A stretch of DNA of 64,000 nt from Quillaja saponaria (Eukaryota; Streptophyta; Magnoliopsida; Fabales; Quillajaceae), in assembly GCA_029379385.1 (NCBI GenBank), contig CM055618.1, positions 3,234,134 through 3,298,133 of the forward strand, given 5' to 3'. Within the stretch, counting starts at the first letter, position 1, and each line of letters starts with the position of its first letter. The notes beneath the pieces were generated by a model, which saw nothing but the letters and a program-made list of their open reading frames with translations, was not told where the DNA came from and made no database searches. This document shows positions 34,968-47,188 of this stretch, piece after piece. The position numbers and the translations under genes were made by a program.

Positions 34968-37700
34968 ATTAATCCACACTAGGAGACCTTCCAACTAGGT
35001 TACCTATTTTTCATTTAAGGTGTAATGGAAATCGTTAAATTTAGTGGGAGACACCATTTAGATTAAAGACTGAGTCTTTATGGTAAATAATAATTGAATA
35101 TATGCTAGGTTATCTTTTGTTGACTATGGTAGATCACAATAACTAAATCTGAACCCACATTTAGAATTAAATATAACAATGTATTGACTGGTCCTTAAAT
35201 TCATTATTTGGCCTATGAATATGAGAATTCAAAAGTTGAATGGCAAAGCATAGTTATTATGCAAAATTCCAAGTCTCTTAGTTAATATCTTAATTAAGAT
35301 TGTTGGAAGGACACTTACGAGAGATGTCTTATAGGTAAATGTATAAGCCTTAAGAAGGTTAGTCAAGAATTTTCATTGTTATATTGTTAGTAATTTAACT
35401 ATACTTTTACATAAGGTATTAGATATCGTATGTAACTTATATTTGCAAAAAGTTTACAAAAGGTGAGAATTAACAATAATCTAAAATAGTGCAATGACAA
35501 ACTACATCCCAAAATGTGGTAAGTGTTACTACATTGGTTATAAGATTTTCTATTTTAGTGTTACCATTGAGACGTACTAAAATTTATAAGATTAACTTGA
35601 AGTACCAATAAGAACATTATGTCTATTTCTTTTAGGAATTGATTCATGTTCTTTTTATAATAATAAAGAATTTATTTAATATTGGTGTTTAATTAGATTT
35701 ATAATTTAGAACTAGATGGTAATGTCTACTGACATTGAACAACTAAAATGAGAACCTTTGCATTCATTTTGGGATGGTTACCCATACTTAATTACCTCTA
35801 TCAAAGAATTGTGACTGTCAAGGTAATTGGTACTTATTGAAATATCAATATCAAATGTGAAATGTTCAAATGATTCATATTTGAAGTTAAATAGACACCA
35901 ATTAAGTATTAAACCTCTTAGATAAGATCAAGGATGAGCTTATTAAAGGTAGGAATTCTTATATAACTCATAAAAATGTGATTCTCATATAATTAATTTT
36001 TCTTAAAGAACACTGTAAATGGTGTGTCAAGAGAGATATGAACATATTAGATATGATACTATCTTAAAAAGTTAAAAAAATTTCTTCCACTGCTTTCTAA
36101 AACCACAATTAGTTTACTTATCTAGTTTCATTCGAATTATACATATGACTCTATATTTGATATAACATAGGAGAAAAACTTAATCTTTATTGTTAAGATT
36201 TGAGGATTTGTATACCTAGGTAAAGAGACTTAGCATAGAAGACTTTGAGAAGAAGTTTTATTTATTGTTTTGTGAATTATTCTAAAAAGGTTTAGGATAT
36301 TAATTTTATCTCACACTAAGACAAAATTGTTAGTATTGAAACATTATTTTTCTTAAACATGAAATTTTCTATAGAATTAGTAGTGTGAATAAAATTAAAT
36401 CAAGAGTCATAATCTATAAATCAGACTAAAAGATGCATAAGTAAAATAGTCTTAAAATACACAAACACTTAGTAATTTTAAAAGATACCGAAGGTGAACT
36501 ATAGAAAATGCGATTTCTCATTGTTAATGATCTTAAGGTAAATCTTATAAATGATAAAAATCTTTCAAACTAAAAGGAATTAATGTGTAATATTATTTGG
36601 AAATTGGTTATATGCCATAAATCTTAATGGACTTTATTTACTCAAACAAAAGTTATAGTACCTTGGCTGACCTTATTAAAAGTATTGTATTTAATGGTTG
36701 CAAAAAAAAAAAAACAAAAGGGTTTATAGAGTAAAGATGAAAAGGTGGAGGCCTTTTTTAGTAATATTAGTAGCGAACAATTATAAGCAAAGATAATTGT
36801 CAACTTTGATTTGTTGTTTCGTTAATAGTCTATAAGGATTTTACATGTAAGGGTTAGACATCAAAACTTTGAGACATGGGATATCTCTAAGGGAAACATA
36901 ACCAAATATCTCATTTGAAACAAAGAGAATATTACAGTAACCAAAAGGTTTTACATATAGTGGTAATGACCACGTAGTGTGTAAACTTCAATATTTCATT
37001 TTATGAATCAAAAAAAGTTTTCTCAAGTTGGTTCATCCAATTCATTATAGATATCAAACTATTTGATATACATAAGAATGTGGATAAATCAAGATTGTTA
37101 ATAAGACTAGTGGGAGAATTATAAGTATTTCGGCTGAAATACAAGAATAACTTACTACACATTAAGAATGTTGTGGGAATATAAAACCAGTTAATAAATT
37201 GCTGATAACTATTAGATTTGGAATCTAATATGTATAATAAAAAATCTAAATTCTATATATGTGTTTACCATTGAAATGGTTAATTGAAATTATAGTATAC
37301 AAGATGCTATTGTAAATTCCAATACAAAAAAATCTTTATATTTCCTTACAATATTTGGATAACCAAGTTCGTTAATGAACTTGAGAAGTTCCTACCATTA
37401 AAACATCTAGTAGCATGTACTATGATAACAATGTAGCGATAGCTCAAGCCTTGGAACTTCGGTCTTAAAAGGTTCAACATTTGGAATTGTGATTCCAAAT
37501 ATGAATTAAGAAGGCATAAATAAAAGAACTTATATGATTTTGCAAACATTAGGTCAACAGATAGATTTAGCAAATTCACTAACTAAAGCAAAGCTAGTAG
37601 CTCAATTGACATCTTAAGAATATGAGTATTAGATACATGATCGATTGTCATCCTCTTGAAATTTGACATTAAATAGGGATCCTTTATGCATTAAACCTTC
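34968..37700 (+). mobile_element. Decayed Ty1/copia internal region
   Basis: Near the end, 37415-37450 reads YYDNNVAIAQALE, the conserved CDNxxAIxxAxEP block of copia RNase H. 37541-37605 reads QTLGQQIDLANSLTKAKLVAQ, the conserved xxxxADxLTKxL block just before the copia pol stop. Stops and shifts lie between and upstream. The preceding 2.3 kb has TAGTGGGAG motifs but no clear reverse transcriptase motif by eye. It may belong with the tRNA-Met primer site at 23727, since copia elements also use that primer. Confidence 0.55.
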
Positions 37701-37754
37701 AAAACACACAAATTAAGTTAACAATGAGTAGAACTCTTATTCAAATCCTAAATC

Positions 37755-38290
37755 TGTCACACCCCTCTCGGATGTATGACTGGCTAGAGGAATGAAAAAC
37801 CAAACCTCCTTAACCATGATTTCAAAAACAAGAAACGAACACGACTCTTGACTAAACTAAAGAGTAAAAGTAAATTTTATAAAACATGAGTTAAATAAAA
37901 AAATTTATTTCTTGAAACTTTCAACAATTTATTAAAAATTTCGGCAGAGGTTCCCCGTAAAGTAGAACATGCCCATTAAATATAAACATGCATTCTTGTT
38001 ATTATACAATAACAACCACAACATAAAGACAACAAGGAGCTCCACTCCGATTCTTGTCACAATAACAAATAACTAGACTATTAAATTACATAAGACTAGT
38101 ATCGATAATTGTTGTCCAATGAGATCCTGTTACTAAAAAAAAAAAAGGGATAAGTCCTATGGACTTTGTGAGTGGAAAAGTATACCTAAAGGGTATTAGC
38201 ATCACTCAACACACATATGAGATATATAATCTACTAATATCAATATATCATATATTTCAAATAACTAATAAGATTACACATATTGACCAT
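37755..38290 (-). mobile_element. Truncated family L LTR, minus strand
   Basis: It starts TGTCACACCCCTC on the plus strand and carries reversed family L blocks (GACTGGCTAGAGGAATG, GCAGAGGTTCCCCG, AACATGCCCATT, GGTATTAGCATCACTC). It stops near 38290, where unrelated sequence begins. Only the 3' end of the LTR is present. Confidence 0.65.
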
Positions 38291-38503
38291 GAACGGGTGG
38301 AAAGGATACCTCAACCTAGCACGAATGTATTCATCGTAGAAGCAGAATGTGTTAGGACGAAAATGGTGGGGCCAAGCTTTGAAGCTACTTTTCTTATCAA
38401 ATTTTACCCCAACAAGTTCAAAGTATAACCTTTCCAAGGTCCCCAGCTTTTCATTAGACATGAATTTTTCTATCCCACAGACCGTAGTGGTATTAGTCTG
38501 AGG

Positions 38504-38785
38504 CTAGAAGGTGGCAACGTCATCCTCTAAGCCATCCTCCCACTCTAGCGAGAAGCGAGCCAAGGCAGTCTCTTCGTCTTCCAAGACATCGCCCTCTTCA
38601 GACTTCGATTCTTCCGAACTACTACTCGTCTTGAAAGGTCGGAGAGCCAACGTCCTGATATATTTACCCTTTTTAGGACGAGGAACGGGCTCAATAACAC
38701 ATTCTACTATCATACCATCCACAAGGGGGAGATTGCCAACTAGTTCTAGTAGGGGGAGGGGCAGAAGGGGACTCTCCCTCACCAA
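38504..38785 (-). other. Acidic unidentified ORF, probably from a retroelement
   Basis: On the minus strand a frame reads VPRPKKGKYIRTLALRPF, then a Ser/Glu-rich stretch (SSSSEESKSEEGDVLEDEE) and ends EDGLEDDVATF. A TATA-like CCTATATAAAGG lies upstream on the same strand at 38971-38982. The only ATG upstream (38789) is in a different frame, so the coding region is broken or shifted. I do not recognise the protein; the context is all transposons. Confidence 0.3.
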
Positions 38786-40298
38786 ACATATTGAAAGAAA
38801 TAAGGAAAAGAAAGGAACTTGAAGGAATTTATGAAGTAAAGAAGGTCGTACTTAATTGAAAGGAGTTTGTAAGCGAGGTAAGTCTTCTAGTTATTGAGTT
38901 GATGAAAGTCAAAAAGGAAAGCTTCACTAGAGGTCTCAGAAAGTGAAACAGACAAAATAAGAAAAAGTCCTTTATATAGGGCATCCAATTTTACCTCCCA
39001 AGATGTGCTTTGTTCTGTGTGGCCATATAGCAAGTGATTGTTGGAGACCAAGTAATTTAACCAAAGGGTGGTGTGGTCTGACCTGAAAGATGAAAAGTCT
39101 CAAAGTGACCAATGCAAAGAATAAACCCAATTCAAACCATTGAAATGGACTATGAGCTAACTCCAATGTGCCCAATACGAGATCCAATTGACATTGTGGG
39201 CAATTTGATGAAATTACCGACCTATCCCATCACAAGGACATTCGATAAGCATTTCAAGGCATTATTTTTTGTGTACTGTATGACTGAATTTGAAGCCTTT
39301 CATATGCTCTTGAGGCTTCTTGTTTCAGGGGACTATGTTAGTAACAATATTCATCAACCAATAACCTATTGACAAGTGGCATCAAAAGGAACTTGATGGC
39401 ATGAATAGTTCAGGTAGCCCACTATAGGTATCTCTACTCTATAAATAAGCCCGTGTCCATTATAAAAGCATAATTTCATTTTGGACACAATTCATATGTG
39501 AGAGTTCTCTTTGTGCAATACAAATATTGATTAGATTGTCAAAGGACTCTAGGGGTTCGCCTCTAGACCTTGCTCATGTCCTTGTAGTGCAGGCATCTTG
39601 AGGATCATGTACCTCACTAGATCGCCAAGGAATATGAAAACCGAAAATTGATTGGACTAAATTGGTCATCAACAAGTTTCTTTCTTAATTGTAAACTCCC
39701 ATTTTTTAGTACAGTTTCTTTCTCAACCTTAAACGAACACTAACACATCTAAGCAAAAGGGAAAGTCAAACAAAGTTTCAATCTCACTCTCTAAGTGCAT
39801 TTGTAGAACAAATGTATAAAATAAATAAATAATTAATTAATTCAACTAATTTTATTTCAAATTAAATAATTTTTTTTAATTTTTTAAACATATCATTATA
39901 TTGACGACATTCTAATTGAATTATGTTTGTTTTGATTATAAATAAATAATAGAAAGGGTATATATATAATTATTTGGTAAACAAACAAAAAAACAATTTT
40001 TCTTTCCTTCTTAACATGAGTTATGTTTACCTAATAATGGTGTCTACGTGATACATCATACAAAGGCACTATGCTACTTTTCCTTGTTATTAAAAGAAAT
40101 GTTAGGAAAAAAAATTATTAAGCCCAAATACCCCAAAGCAGAGGCCCACAAAGTCTCTGGACCACACCAGGTGGATCTTACTCTCCCAAAGCCTATATAA
40201 ACAACCCATCACTCCTTTATTAAAAGTAATGACACTTTCTCTTATTACATATGTTCCAACTTGCTCTCCCTTCTCTATACTGACTTAATCTTTGGAAG
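38786..40298. other. Retroelement-like remnant, unclassified
   Basis: 39400-39620 has a promoter-like look (CTCTATAAATAAGCCCGTG followed by CATTTTGGACACAATTC), as in an LTR. 40118-40290 resembles the 8508 LTR loosely (TATTAAGCCCAAATACCCC, AGGCCCACAAAG, CTATACTGACTTAATC). The Athila-like element is inserted into this last piece, which resumes at 47184. No intact frame was found. Confidence 0.35.
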
Positions 40299-40303
40299 AT
40301 CAT

Positions 40304-41701
40304 TGATAACTCTTTTATACAACCTTTTACTCATATTAATTTAGCTATGTTCTAGAGTTTTAGTTGATTTTTGCTTAGTTTTAGTTGAATTCCTAGTTGA
40401 GCCCGTATTATATTAGGATGTTGATTCTTAGTTGTTTCAGGATTAGGATTTAGGTGTTTTATAGGAGTTTTAACTTGTATTAACTTAGTATTTTTGTTTT
40501 GAAGGTCTAATACAAGAAAGAGTCCTATTGGAAGTCAGATTCGGGCTTAAAATGCGCAAGACAAGGGAGGCAGCCCAGGAGGCTGGGAACAGAAAGCTCT
40601 ACCTAGGTGCTAGGAATTTTCTAGATAGGCGCTGCAGTACCAAATAGATGAGGCCGCGCACCCAAGCCACTAGCAAGTTGCCCAATTTCGTTGATTTTTG
40701 AGGTCGCGGCTTCAGGAAGCTTGGGCCATAGCACTGGCATGATTCCTTGTCCGAATTGAAGTGACATTGAGGGTTTTTCAGCCTATAAAAGAAGGACTAT
40801 CTTGAGGACTTATAGAGCCACAAGTTAGCAACATTTTTCTGGAGTATTAAAGCTTGTCAAGGGTGCAATGAAGCAAGAAAGGCAAGGATCGTATGAGCTT
40901 GAAAACTGACAACCTTAATAGCTTTCTCTATTTCTACTACTTCTTTACTTTTATTATATTCCTTTGATGTTTATTACCATTGAAACCATGTTTACACTAA
41001 GTAGCATGGAGTATTTTTCTTTCTATAATTGTAACTTTAACTCAACATATAACTTGATATTATGTTATGTATGGATTGTTAGGTTTTGGTATATGATTTA
41101 TCTAATTCATTTTATACTTAATGCTTCTAATTGATTGACCATCTCTTAAATTGAATTAGGAAACCTAAAGGAACTTGGGAAGGAGAATTTAGGTTAAGCC
41201 TTGAATGAATTAGCATTTCTTTGAATTCAACACATGTCGTTGAGTTTGATTTGTGTATAGGATAGGAATATACCTATATGCCTTGTGTAGCCAAATTAGG
41301 TCCAATCTTAATGACTTGTTTAATTTAATTCACAAAGGAATATAGTTAATTGGTTAAGTAAGATATTATTTTAAGACATAGGAATATGCTTATAATTGAT
41401 TCAGAACCCTAGGTTAATAATTCTTTGCCAAAAACTAAGAAAGACAAGATAATAATAATTCAAGTGAAGTGTTGAAGGAAGTTGTAGTTCTAGGTTTATC
41501 TCTAGTTTATTATTGTGTTAATTTGCTTTTAGTTTATAATTAGTTCACAATCTACCCAAATTTTAGTTGTTTGAATAAAATTGGAATTGCTAATTTTAAT
41601 ACTTAGCATAATATTTGGAAACTCCTCTTGGGAATGATACTTTACTTATTCTATATTACTCGATCACAATACGTGCGCTGATGTTGGTAAAATCCGTATC
41701 A
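40304..41701 (+). repeat. 5' LTR of the Athila-like element
   Basis: A promoter-like CCTATAAAAGAAGG lies at about 40781-40794, placing the transcription start in the following stretch. The 3' LTR has the corresponding CCTATAAAAGAGGG. The LTRs differ by many point changes and small indels, so insertion is old. Confidence 0.85.
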
Positions 41702-42057
41702 ATTTTTTGGCACCGTTGCTAAGGAGTTATTCTTATATTTGTTAATATTAATACCAACCAGTTCTAGTTTTAATTGAAACTTTCATTTTTTCTTTTTCAA
41801 GTACTCTTAATCATAAATGCGAAGAACTTATAGCTTGGACCTTGTTCCTTTCTATCCTCGAAAACTTCAAAAGGAGAATCAACAAGCATCAAGCCAAATT
41901 CTAGCAATCCCTCTAGTTCAATCAAGAACCTAAGTTCTTACGGGACTTTATAATCCCTCTAGTGCAAGAACTTCACTCAAGCATACTAAGGCCGGAAACC
42001 CAAGCCAATGACTTTGAAATCAAGCTCAACCAAATCTAAATGATTCAGCAAATGGTG
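41702..42057 (+). other. Element leader with primer-binding site
   Basis: TGGCACCGTTGCT at 41708 differs from the tRNA-Asp consensus site (TGGCGCCGTTGC) by one base. A short frame from ATG 41818 reads MRRTYSLDLVPFYPRKLQKE and stops at 41926; this may be the broken start of gag. Confidence 0.55.
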
Positions 42058-42950
42058 CAATTTTTTGGATTTCTAAATGATGATCCAAACTCGCACCTTA
42101 TAAGCTTCTTGGAGCTTTGTGATACTTTCAAGATCAATGGAGTTTCAGATGATGCATTAAGGTTACGCTCTTTCCTTTCTCACTTCGAGAAAAGGTAAAG
42201 AGTTGGCTGCTTGCATTCTCCCACTACTCTATTACATTGTTGGAAGAATTAGCCTAAAAGTTTTTCGCCAAATTCTTTCCATTTGCTAAAACAGCCAAGT
42301 TGCGGAACAAAATTACTTCTTTCATGCAACTTGAGTCAGAATCTATTTATGAAGTGTGGGAAAGATTCAATGAGTTACTTAGAAGATGCCCCCACCATGC
42401 CCTACCAAAGTGGCTGCAAGTCCAAACCTTCTACAATGGTTTGGTAGGCCAAACAAGGACAATAATTGATGCAGCAACTAATGATGCTTTAACAGGGAAG
42501 ACCATTAATGCAGCATTTGGATTATCAAAGAAAATTGGCACCCTTGGAGGACAACCAAATAAAAGCCAAGTCATGGCTTATGAGATTGTCGGGATGCACA
42601 TGCAAGAAATTTGTGCCCAAAAAATCATGAAGCTGCAAATTACTTGAGCAATTACAATAGGCGGTAAGGTAATCCTTACTCCAACACCTTTAATCTGGGG
42701 TGGAGAAGCCACCCAAATTTTTCTTGGAGTAATCAAGGAAAATCCAATGAAGTAAAGCCTACTTATCTAATTGGTGTTTAGTCACAAACACAAATTCATG
42801 CACTTGAAAAGAAGTCATCTATTGAAGAATTATTTGTTTAATACATATCCAAGACGGATTCCATAATCCAAAGCCAAACGGCATCACTTAGAAACCTTGA
42901 GAATCAAATAAGCCAGCTGGCCAATGCCGTTACAAGCTGTCCTCAAGGTG
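42058..42950 (+). pseudogene. Athila-like gag, degraded
   Basis: The homology reads QFFGFLNDDPNSHLISFLEL, CDTFKINGVSDDALRLR, then shifts frame near 42170 to LFPFSLREKVKSWLLAF. It has a stop at 42254-42256 and continues as KFFAKFFPFAKTAKLRNKIT, YEVWERFNELLRRCPHHALP, LQVQTFYNGL and IIDAATNDALTGKT. This is the retrotransposon gag (PF03732-type) core in correct order. Farther on, NPYSNTFNLGWRSHPNFSWS is the conserved block near the gag C-terminus in Athila elements. Gag forms the particle that packages element RNA. At least one frameshift and several stops make it non-functional. Confidence 0.82.
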
Positions 42951-43419
42951 CTTGACCAAGTGTTACTATGAAGATGAAGGAATCCTAATATGGAAGATTG
43001 TAAAGCCATCACTCTAAGGAGTGGTAAAAAGGTAGAAGAAACCCTTAAGCAAGTTGAAACCCTTAAGCAAGTTGAAATTCCATCTAAGCAAGATAAGGAG
43101 GTAATTGTAAGTAGTAAAGAGGAGGCTCAAGCTCCTAAAGAAAACACTCCTATATAATCACCTCTACCTTTCCCTTAACGCCTTCAAAAGCCAAAGCTTG
43201 ATAAGAATTTTAAAAAAAATTTGGAGGTATTCAAGAAGCTTCACATCAACATTCCTTTTATGGAAGCTCTTGAACAAATGCCAATTTATTTCAAGTTTAT
43301 GAATGACATCTTGTCCAAGAAGAGGAAAATAGAGGACCACAAAATAGTTACTTTAACTGAATAGTGTAGTGCTATCCTCTAAAAGAAACTACTACCAAAG
43401 CTCAAAGATCTGGGTAGTT

Positions 43420-43810
43420 TTAACGTGCCAATTTCCATTAGCAAGTCCATTAGTGGTAGAGCTTTATGTGATTTGGGAGCAAGCATCAACTTTATGATGT
43501 TCTCAATATTTCAAAAGCTTGGAGTTAAAAAAGGCAAAATCAAGCCAACTAAAGTGACCTTGCAACAAGCAGATCGATCACAAACTTATCCAAGACGAAT
43601 TGTTGAAGATGTCCTAGTCAAAGTGGATAAGTTAATACTACCGACTGACTTTCTCATTCTTAACATAGAGGAAGACAAGTAAATCCTCATTATTTTAGGG
43701 AGACTATTCTTAGCCACCAATAGAACTCTTATTGATGTGCAAAAATGAGAACTTATCATAAAAGTTCAAGACCAAGAAGTAAAGTTTAACGTCTTTAAGG
43801 CTATGACATT
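43420..43810 (+). pseudogene. Retropepsin-type aspartic protease, degraded
   Basis: From 43425 the frame reads ISGRALCDLGASINFMMFSI, then LQQADRSQTYPRRIVEDVLV, VDKLILPTDFLILNIEED. After a stop at 43681-43683 it continues with IILGRLFLATNRTLIDVQK-like sequence and a further stop. D-L-G-A-S is the Athila version of the catalytic D-(S/T)-G motif, and I-I-L-G-R is the second conserved block. Where reverse transcriptase should follow, the sequence instead passes to MTFPFEADKYYAIEVV and a basic region, so pol was deleted. Confidence 0.75.
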
Positions 43811-44197
43811 TCCTTTCGAAGCCGATAAATATTATGCAATTGAAGTTGTACATGAAGCATCAAATGAAGGAGTTCAAGAAAAGATTATTCATCTTGACAC
43901 GCCATTACCTTTAATGCACTCTTCAATTGCTATGCCACCACCCTTGAAGACTAGAAGCTCAATAAGAAAGAAAGCTGTCAAATGGTGGGATCAAATAATA
44001 GGAAAGCCAAAGCTCTTTAAGGAGATTTCCAATAAAGATCATGCCATGGTTAGTGCAAGCTCACAACGAAAATACAAGAGGAATAGGAAGAGATTTATGA
44101 ACTTTGAAGAAAATAATATTCCTAAAGCCTCTATGGCTTAGGAGGATAAGGGCTAAGCATACAAAAATCAAGCCGACGACTATAAATCAAGTGCTAC

Positions 44198-44213
44198 TTG
44201 GGAGGCAACCCAA
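44198..44213 (+). other. Conserved hairpin of Athila-like elements
   Basis: TTGGGAGGCAACCCAA is a perfect 5-bp stem with a six-base loop. This sequence is strongly conserved downstream of the coding region in Athila-related elements. It is the best single marker that the 3' part is Athila-type. Confidence 0.75.
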
Positions 44214-45792
44214 GCTCTTTAACTTTGCACCTTAGTTTTTAATTTGTTAGAATATTTTAAACTAAGTTTTCATGTTTTTGTTGTAAATACAAAAGTCAAG
44301 CATCAAAATACAATTAACATGGTGAAAGGGGGTGAAAAACAGTACGTCGGGCACCACAACCCCAAGAAAGCAATGCTACAACGCTAGAAAATTGAACCAG
44401 GTAAGGAGGATGGCTCCTACGCTCTATAAAGATGGCGCCACAGCGCCAATTAGGACTTTCAACTCTTGGCTAGTGCACCTAGGTGCCCAAAAGTTGGAGC
44501 CACAACGCCCCAAGCCCGTTTTGCCCTTTTAACCCATTTCAACTCCCTTTTGAGCATGGATGCTTCAAATACAACTTAAATAAGGAATTATGTTCTTTCT
44601 ACCTTGCTTAAATGCCAAGGAATTTTTCTATCCTAATTCATTTTGAATATCTTTAATATTGAGGACAATGTTCGTCTTAAGTTTGGGAGTGTTTGGTAGC
44701 ATTTTAGGATGTGATTTCCAACACTTTCATGCACTTTGATCTTTTTCTTGGGATTATGTTGCCTATTTAGAGATTTTTTATGTTAAGGAAGTTCATATTT
44801 AGTTAGGAACCTTATAAATATGTTTAGTTCTCTCTTGAGACGAAATCTTAGACAAAGCTGAGTTAAGGACATGATTTAGGCATTCTTTGGACCATTTAAG
44901 CTTTTCATGCTAACCTTAATATATTGTATTCCTAGTTTACCCCATTGAGCCTAATTTGACCTTTTTCTTGTTCAACCACATTAATTTTTTCCCCTAGCCC
45001 TTTTTAATTTCCTTTTGCACCATTCACTTTTAAGCATGTTGATCTTTCTAGGAAGATTACGGACTTATATGATAAAAAAAAGGGGTGAACGGGGTGGAGT
45101 TAAAAAAAAAAAGTTTTATTGTGCTCCATGCTCACCCTGTTCTTCATTCTAGAACGAAATAAGTTTGGGGGTTTGCCATAAAGTTATTAAGAAAAGAATT
45201 TGTGCTTCAAATATAAAGGAAGTTTTTCATACCTTGTGCTCTTTGTTATAACATTGAGGGCAATGTTAATTTTAAGTTTGTGGGTATGGAATTCTTTCGA
45301 ATTATGATCAAAATTCCTTTACAAAAAAAAAGAGGGAATGGAAGGGATGAATAATGTACTTAGGGTGATTTTTAGCCTTATAATTTCCTTTATTAGACCA
45401 TTACCCTAGCTTTATGTTACAAGCTTAATAAAGACAAATTGATCCTTGATATAGTCTACATTAGTGGAGAGAGAGTTGAAAAGCACACTTGTAGGTTTGA
45501 ATGCTAAATGGGATTTTACTTAGACATAAACTTATCTGGATTGCATGCATTCATTTATTAAAAGAACGTTACACACATATTGGAGATCCATGTGAATTTG
45601 ATACTTGCTTTAAATTGAATCATGAATTTGAATGATACTTATGGTTGACTATTTAGTCAAGTTCATGTGAAACTTTCGAGAGTTTGCTGGGATTTTATTA
45701 TGTTAGTGTGATGTATATTTAGGCTATTAGTTTTTGTTTGTGTTTTTAGTTTTCTTTTGCTCGAGGACTAGCAAAACTTAAGCTTGGGGCTG
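44214..45792 (+). other. 3' non-coding region of the Athila-like element
   Basis: There is no ORF with homology. The repeated statement ATTGAGG(A/G)CAATGTT(C/A) occurs at about 44657 and 45253, followed by AAGTTTGGG-like sequence. This region ends with AGCTTGGGGCTG, the likely plus-strand primer. Confidence 0.6.
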
Positions 45793-47183
45793 TGATAACT
45801 CTTGAAAAAAGAGTTATTTTACATCCTTTTACTCATATTAATTTAGCTATATTCTAGAGTTTTAGTTGGTTTTTGCTTAGTTTTAGTTGAATTCCTAGTT
45901 GAGTCTATATTATATTAGGATGTTGATTCCTAGTTGTTTTAAGATTAGGATTTAAGTGTTTTATAGGAGTTTTAACTTGTATTAACTTAGTTTTTGTGTT
46001 TTGAAGATCTAATACAAGGAGTCTTATTGGAAGTCAAATTCAGGCTCAAAATGCTCAAAGCGTGCAAGACAAGAAAGGTTGCCTAAGAGTAGGCGCAAGA
46101 AATTTTCCAAGTGGGCATAGCGGCACCCAAGCCACTGCCAAGTTGCCCAGTTTTGTTGATTTTTAAGGTCGTACCTCCGAAAAGCTTAGGCCTGCGACAC
46201 TAGAGTGATTCCTAGTCCGAATCAAAGTAAAATTAAGAGTTTTTATGCCTATAAAAGAGGGACTACCTTGAGGACTTGTAAAGACAATTAGAGACACAAG
46301 TTAGCAACGCTTTTCTAGAGTATTAGAGCTTGTCAAAGGTGCAAGGAAGCAAGAGGGGAAAGGATCGTATGAGCTTGAAGACTAACAACCTTCATAGCTT
46401 TCTCTATTTCTAATCCTTCTTTACTTTTATTGTATTCCTTTAATGTTTATTATTATTGAAATCATGTTTACACTAAGTAACATGGAGTAGTTTCCTTTCT
46501 AGAATTGCAACTAGAACTTAACATGTAGCTTGATATTATGTCATGTATGGATTGTTAGGTTTTGGTATATGATTTATCTAATTCTTTTTATACTTAATGT
46601 TTCTAATTGATTGGCCATCTCTTAGATTGAATTAGGAAACCTAAAGGAACTTAGGAAGGGGAATTTAGGTAAGCCTTGAATGAATTAGCACTTGTTTGAA
46701 TTCAACATATGTTGTTGAGTTTGATTTGTGTATAGGATAGGAATGTACCTATATGTCTTGTGTAGCCAAATTAGGTCCAATCTTAGTGATTTGTTTAATT
46801 TAATTCACATAGGAATATAGTGAATTTGTTAAGCGGGATATTATTATAAGGCATAGGAATATGCTTATAATTGATTAAGAATCCTATGTTAATAATTCTT
46901 TGCCAAAAACTAAGAAAGACAAGCTAATAATAATTCAAGTGAAGTGTTGAGGGAAATTATAGTTCTAGGTTTATCTCTAATTTATTCTTGTGTTAATTTA
47001 CTTTTAGTTTATAATTAGTTCATATCTACCAAATTTCGGCTGTTTGAATAAAATTGAATTGCTAATTTTAATACTTAGCATAATATTTAAAAACTCCTCG
47101 TAAAAATGATACTCTATTTACTCTATATTACTCGATTACGATACGTGTGCTAACGTGTGCTAACGTAGGTAAAATCCGTATCA
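45793..47183 (+). repeat. 3' LTR of the Athila-like element
   Basis: Colinear with 40304-41701. A small duplication CGTGTGCTAA x2 near 47150 is specific to this copy. Confidence 0.85.
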
Positions 47184-47188
47184 ATCAT

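Larger units (their letters stand above)
40299..47188 (+). mobile_element. Athila-like Ty3/gypsy element lacking pol (TSD ATCAT)
   Basis: The LTRs are 40304-41701 (1,398 bp) and 45793-47183 (1,391 bp). Both begin TGATAACTCTT and end AAATCCGTATCA, and they are flanked by perfect ATCAT duplications (40299-40303, 47184-47188). The primer site at 41708-41720 (TGGCACCGTTGCT) resembles the tRNA-Asp site, and AAGCTTGGGGCTG precedes the 3' LTR. The interior is only 4.1 kb: degraded gag, an aspartic protease, then directly the Athila-type 3' region. Reverse transcriptase, RNase H and integrase are absent. It is a non-autonomous gag-protease derivative that would depend on a related complete element. 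Confidence 0.88.
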
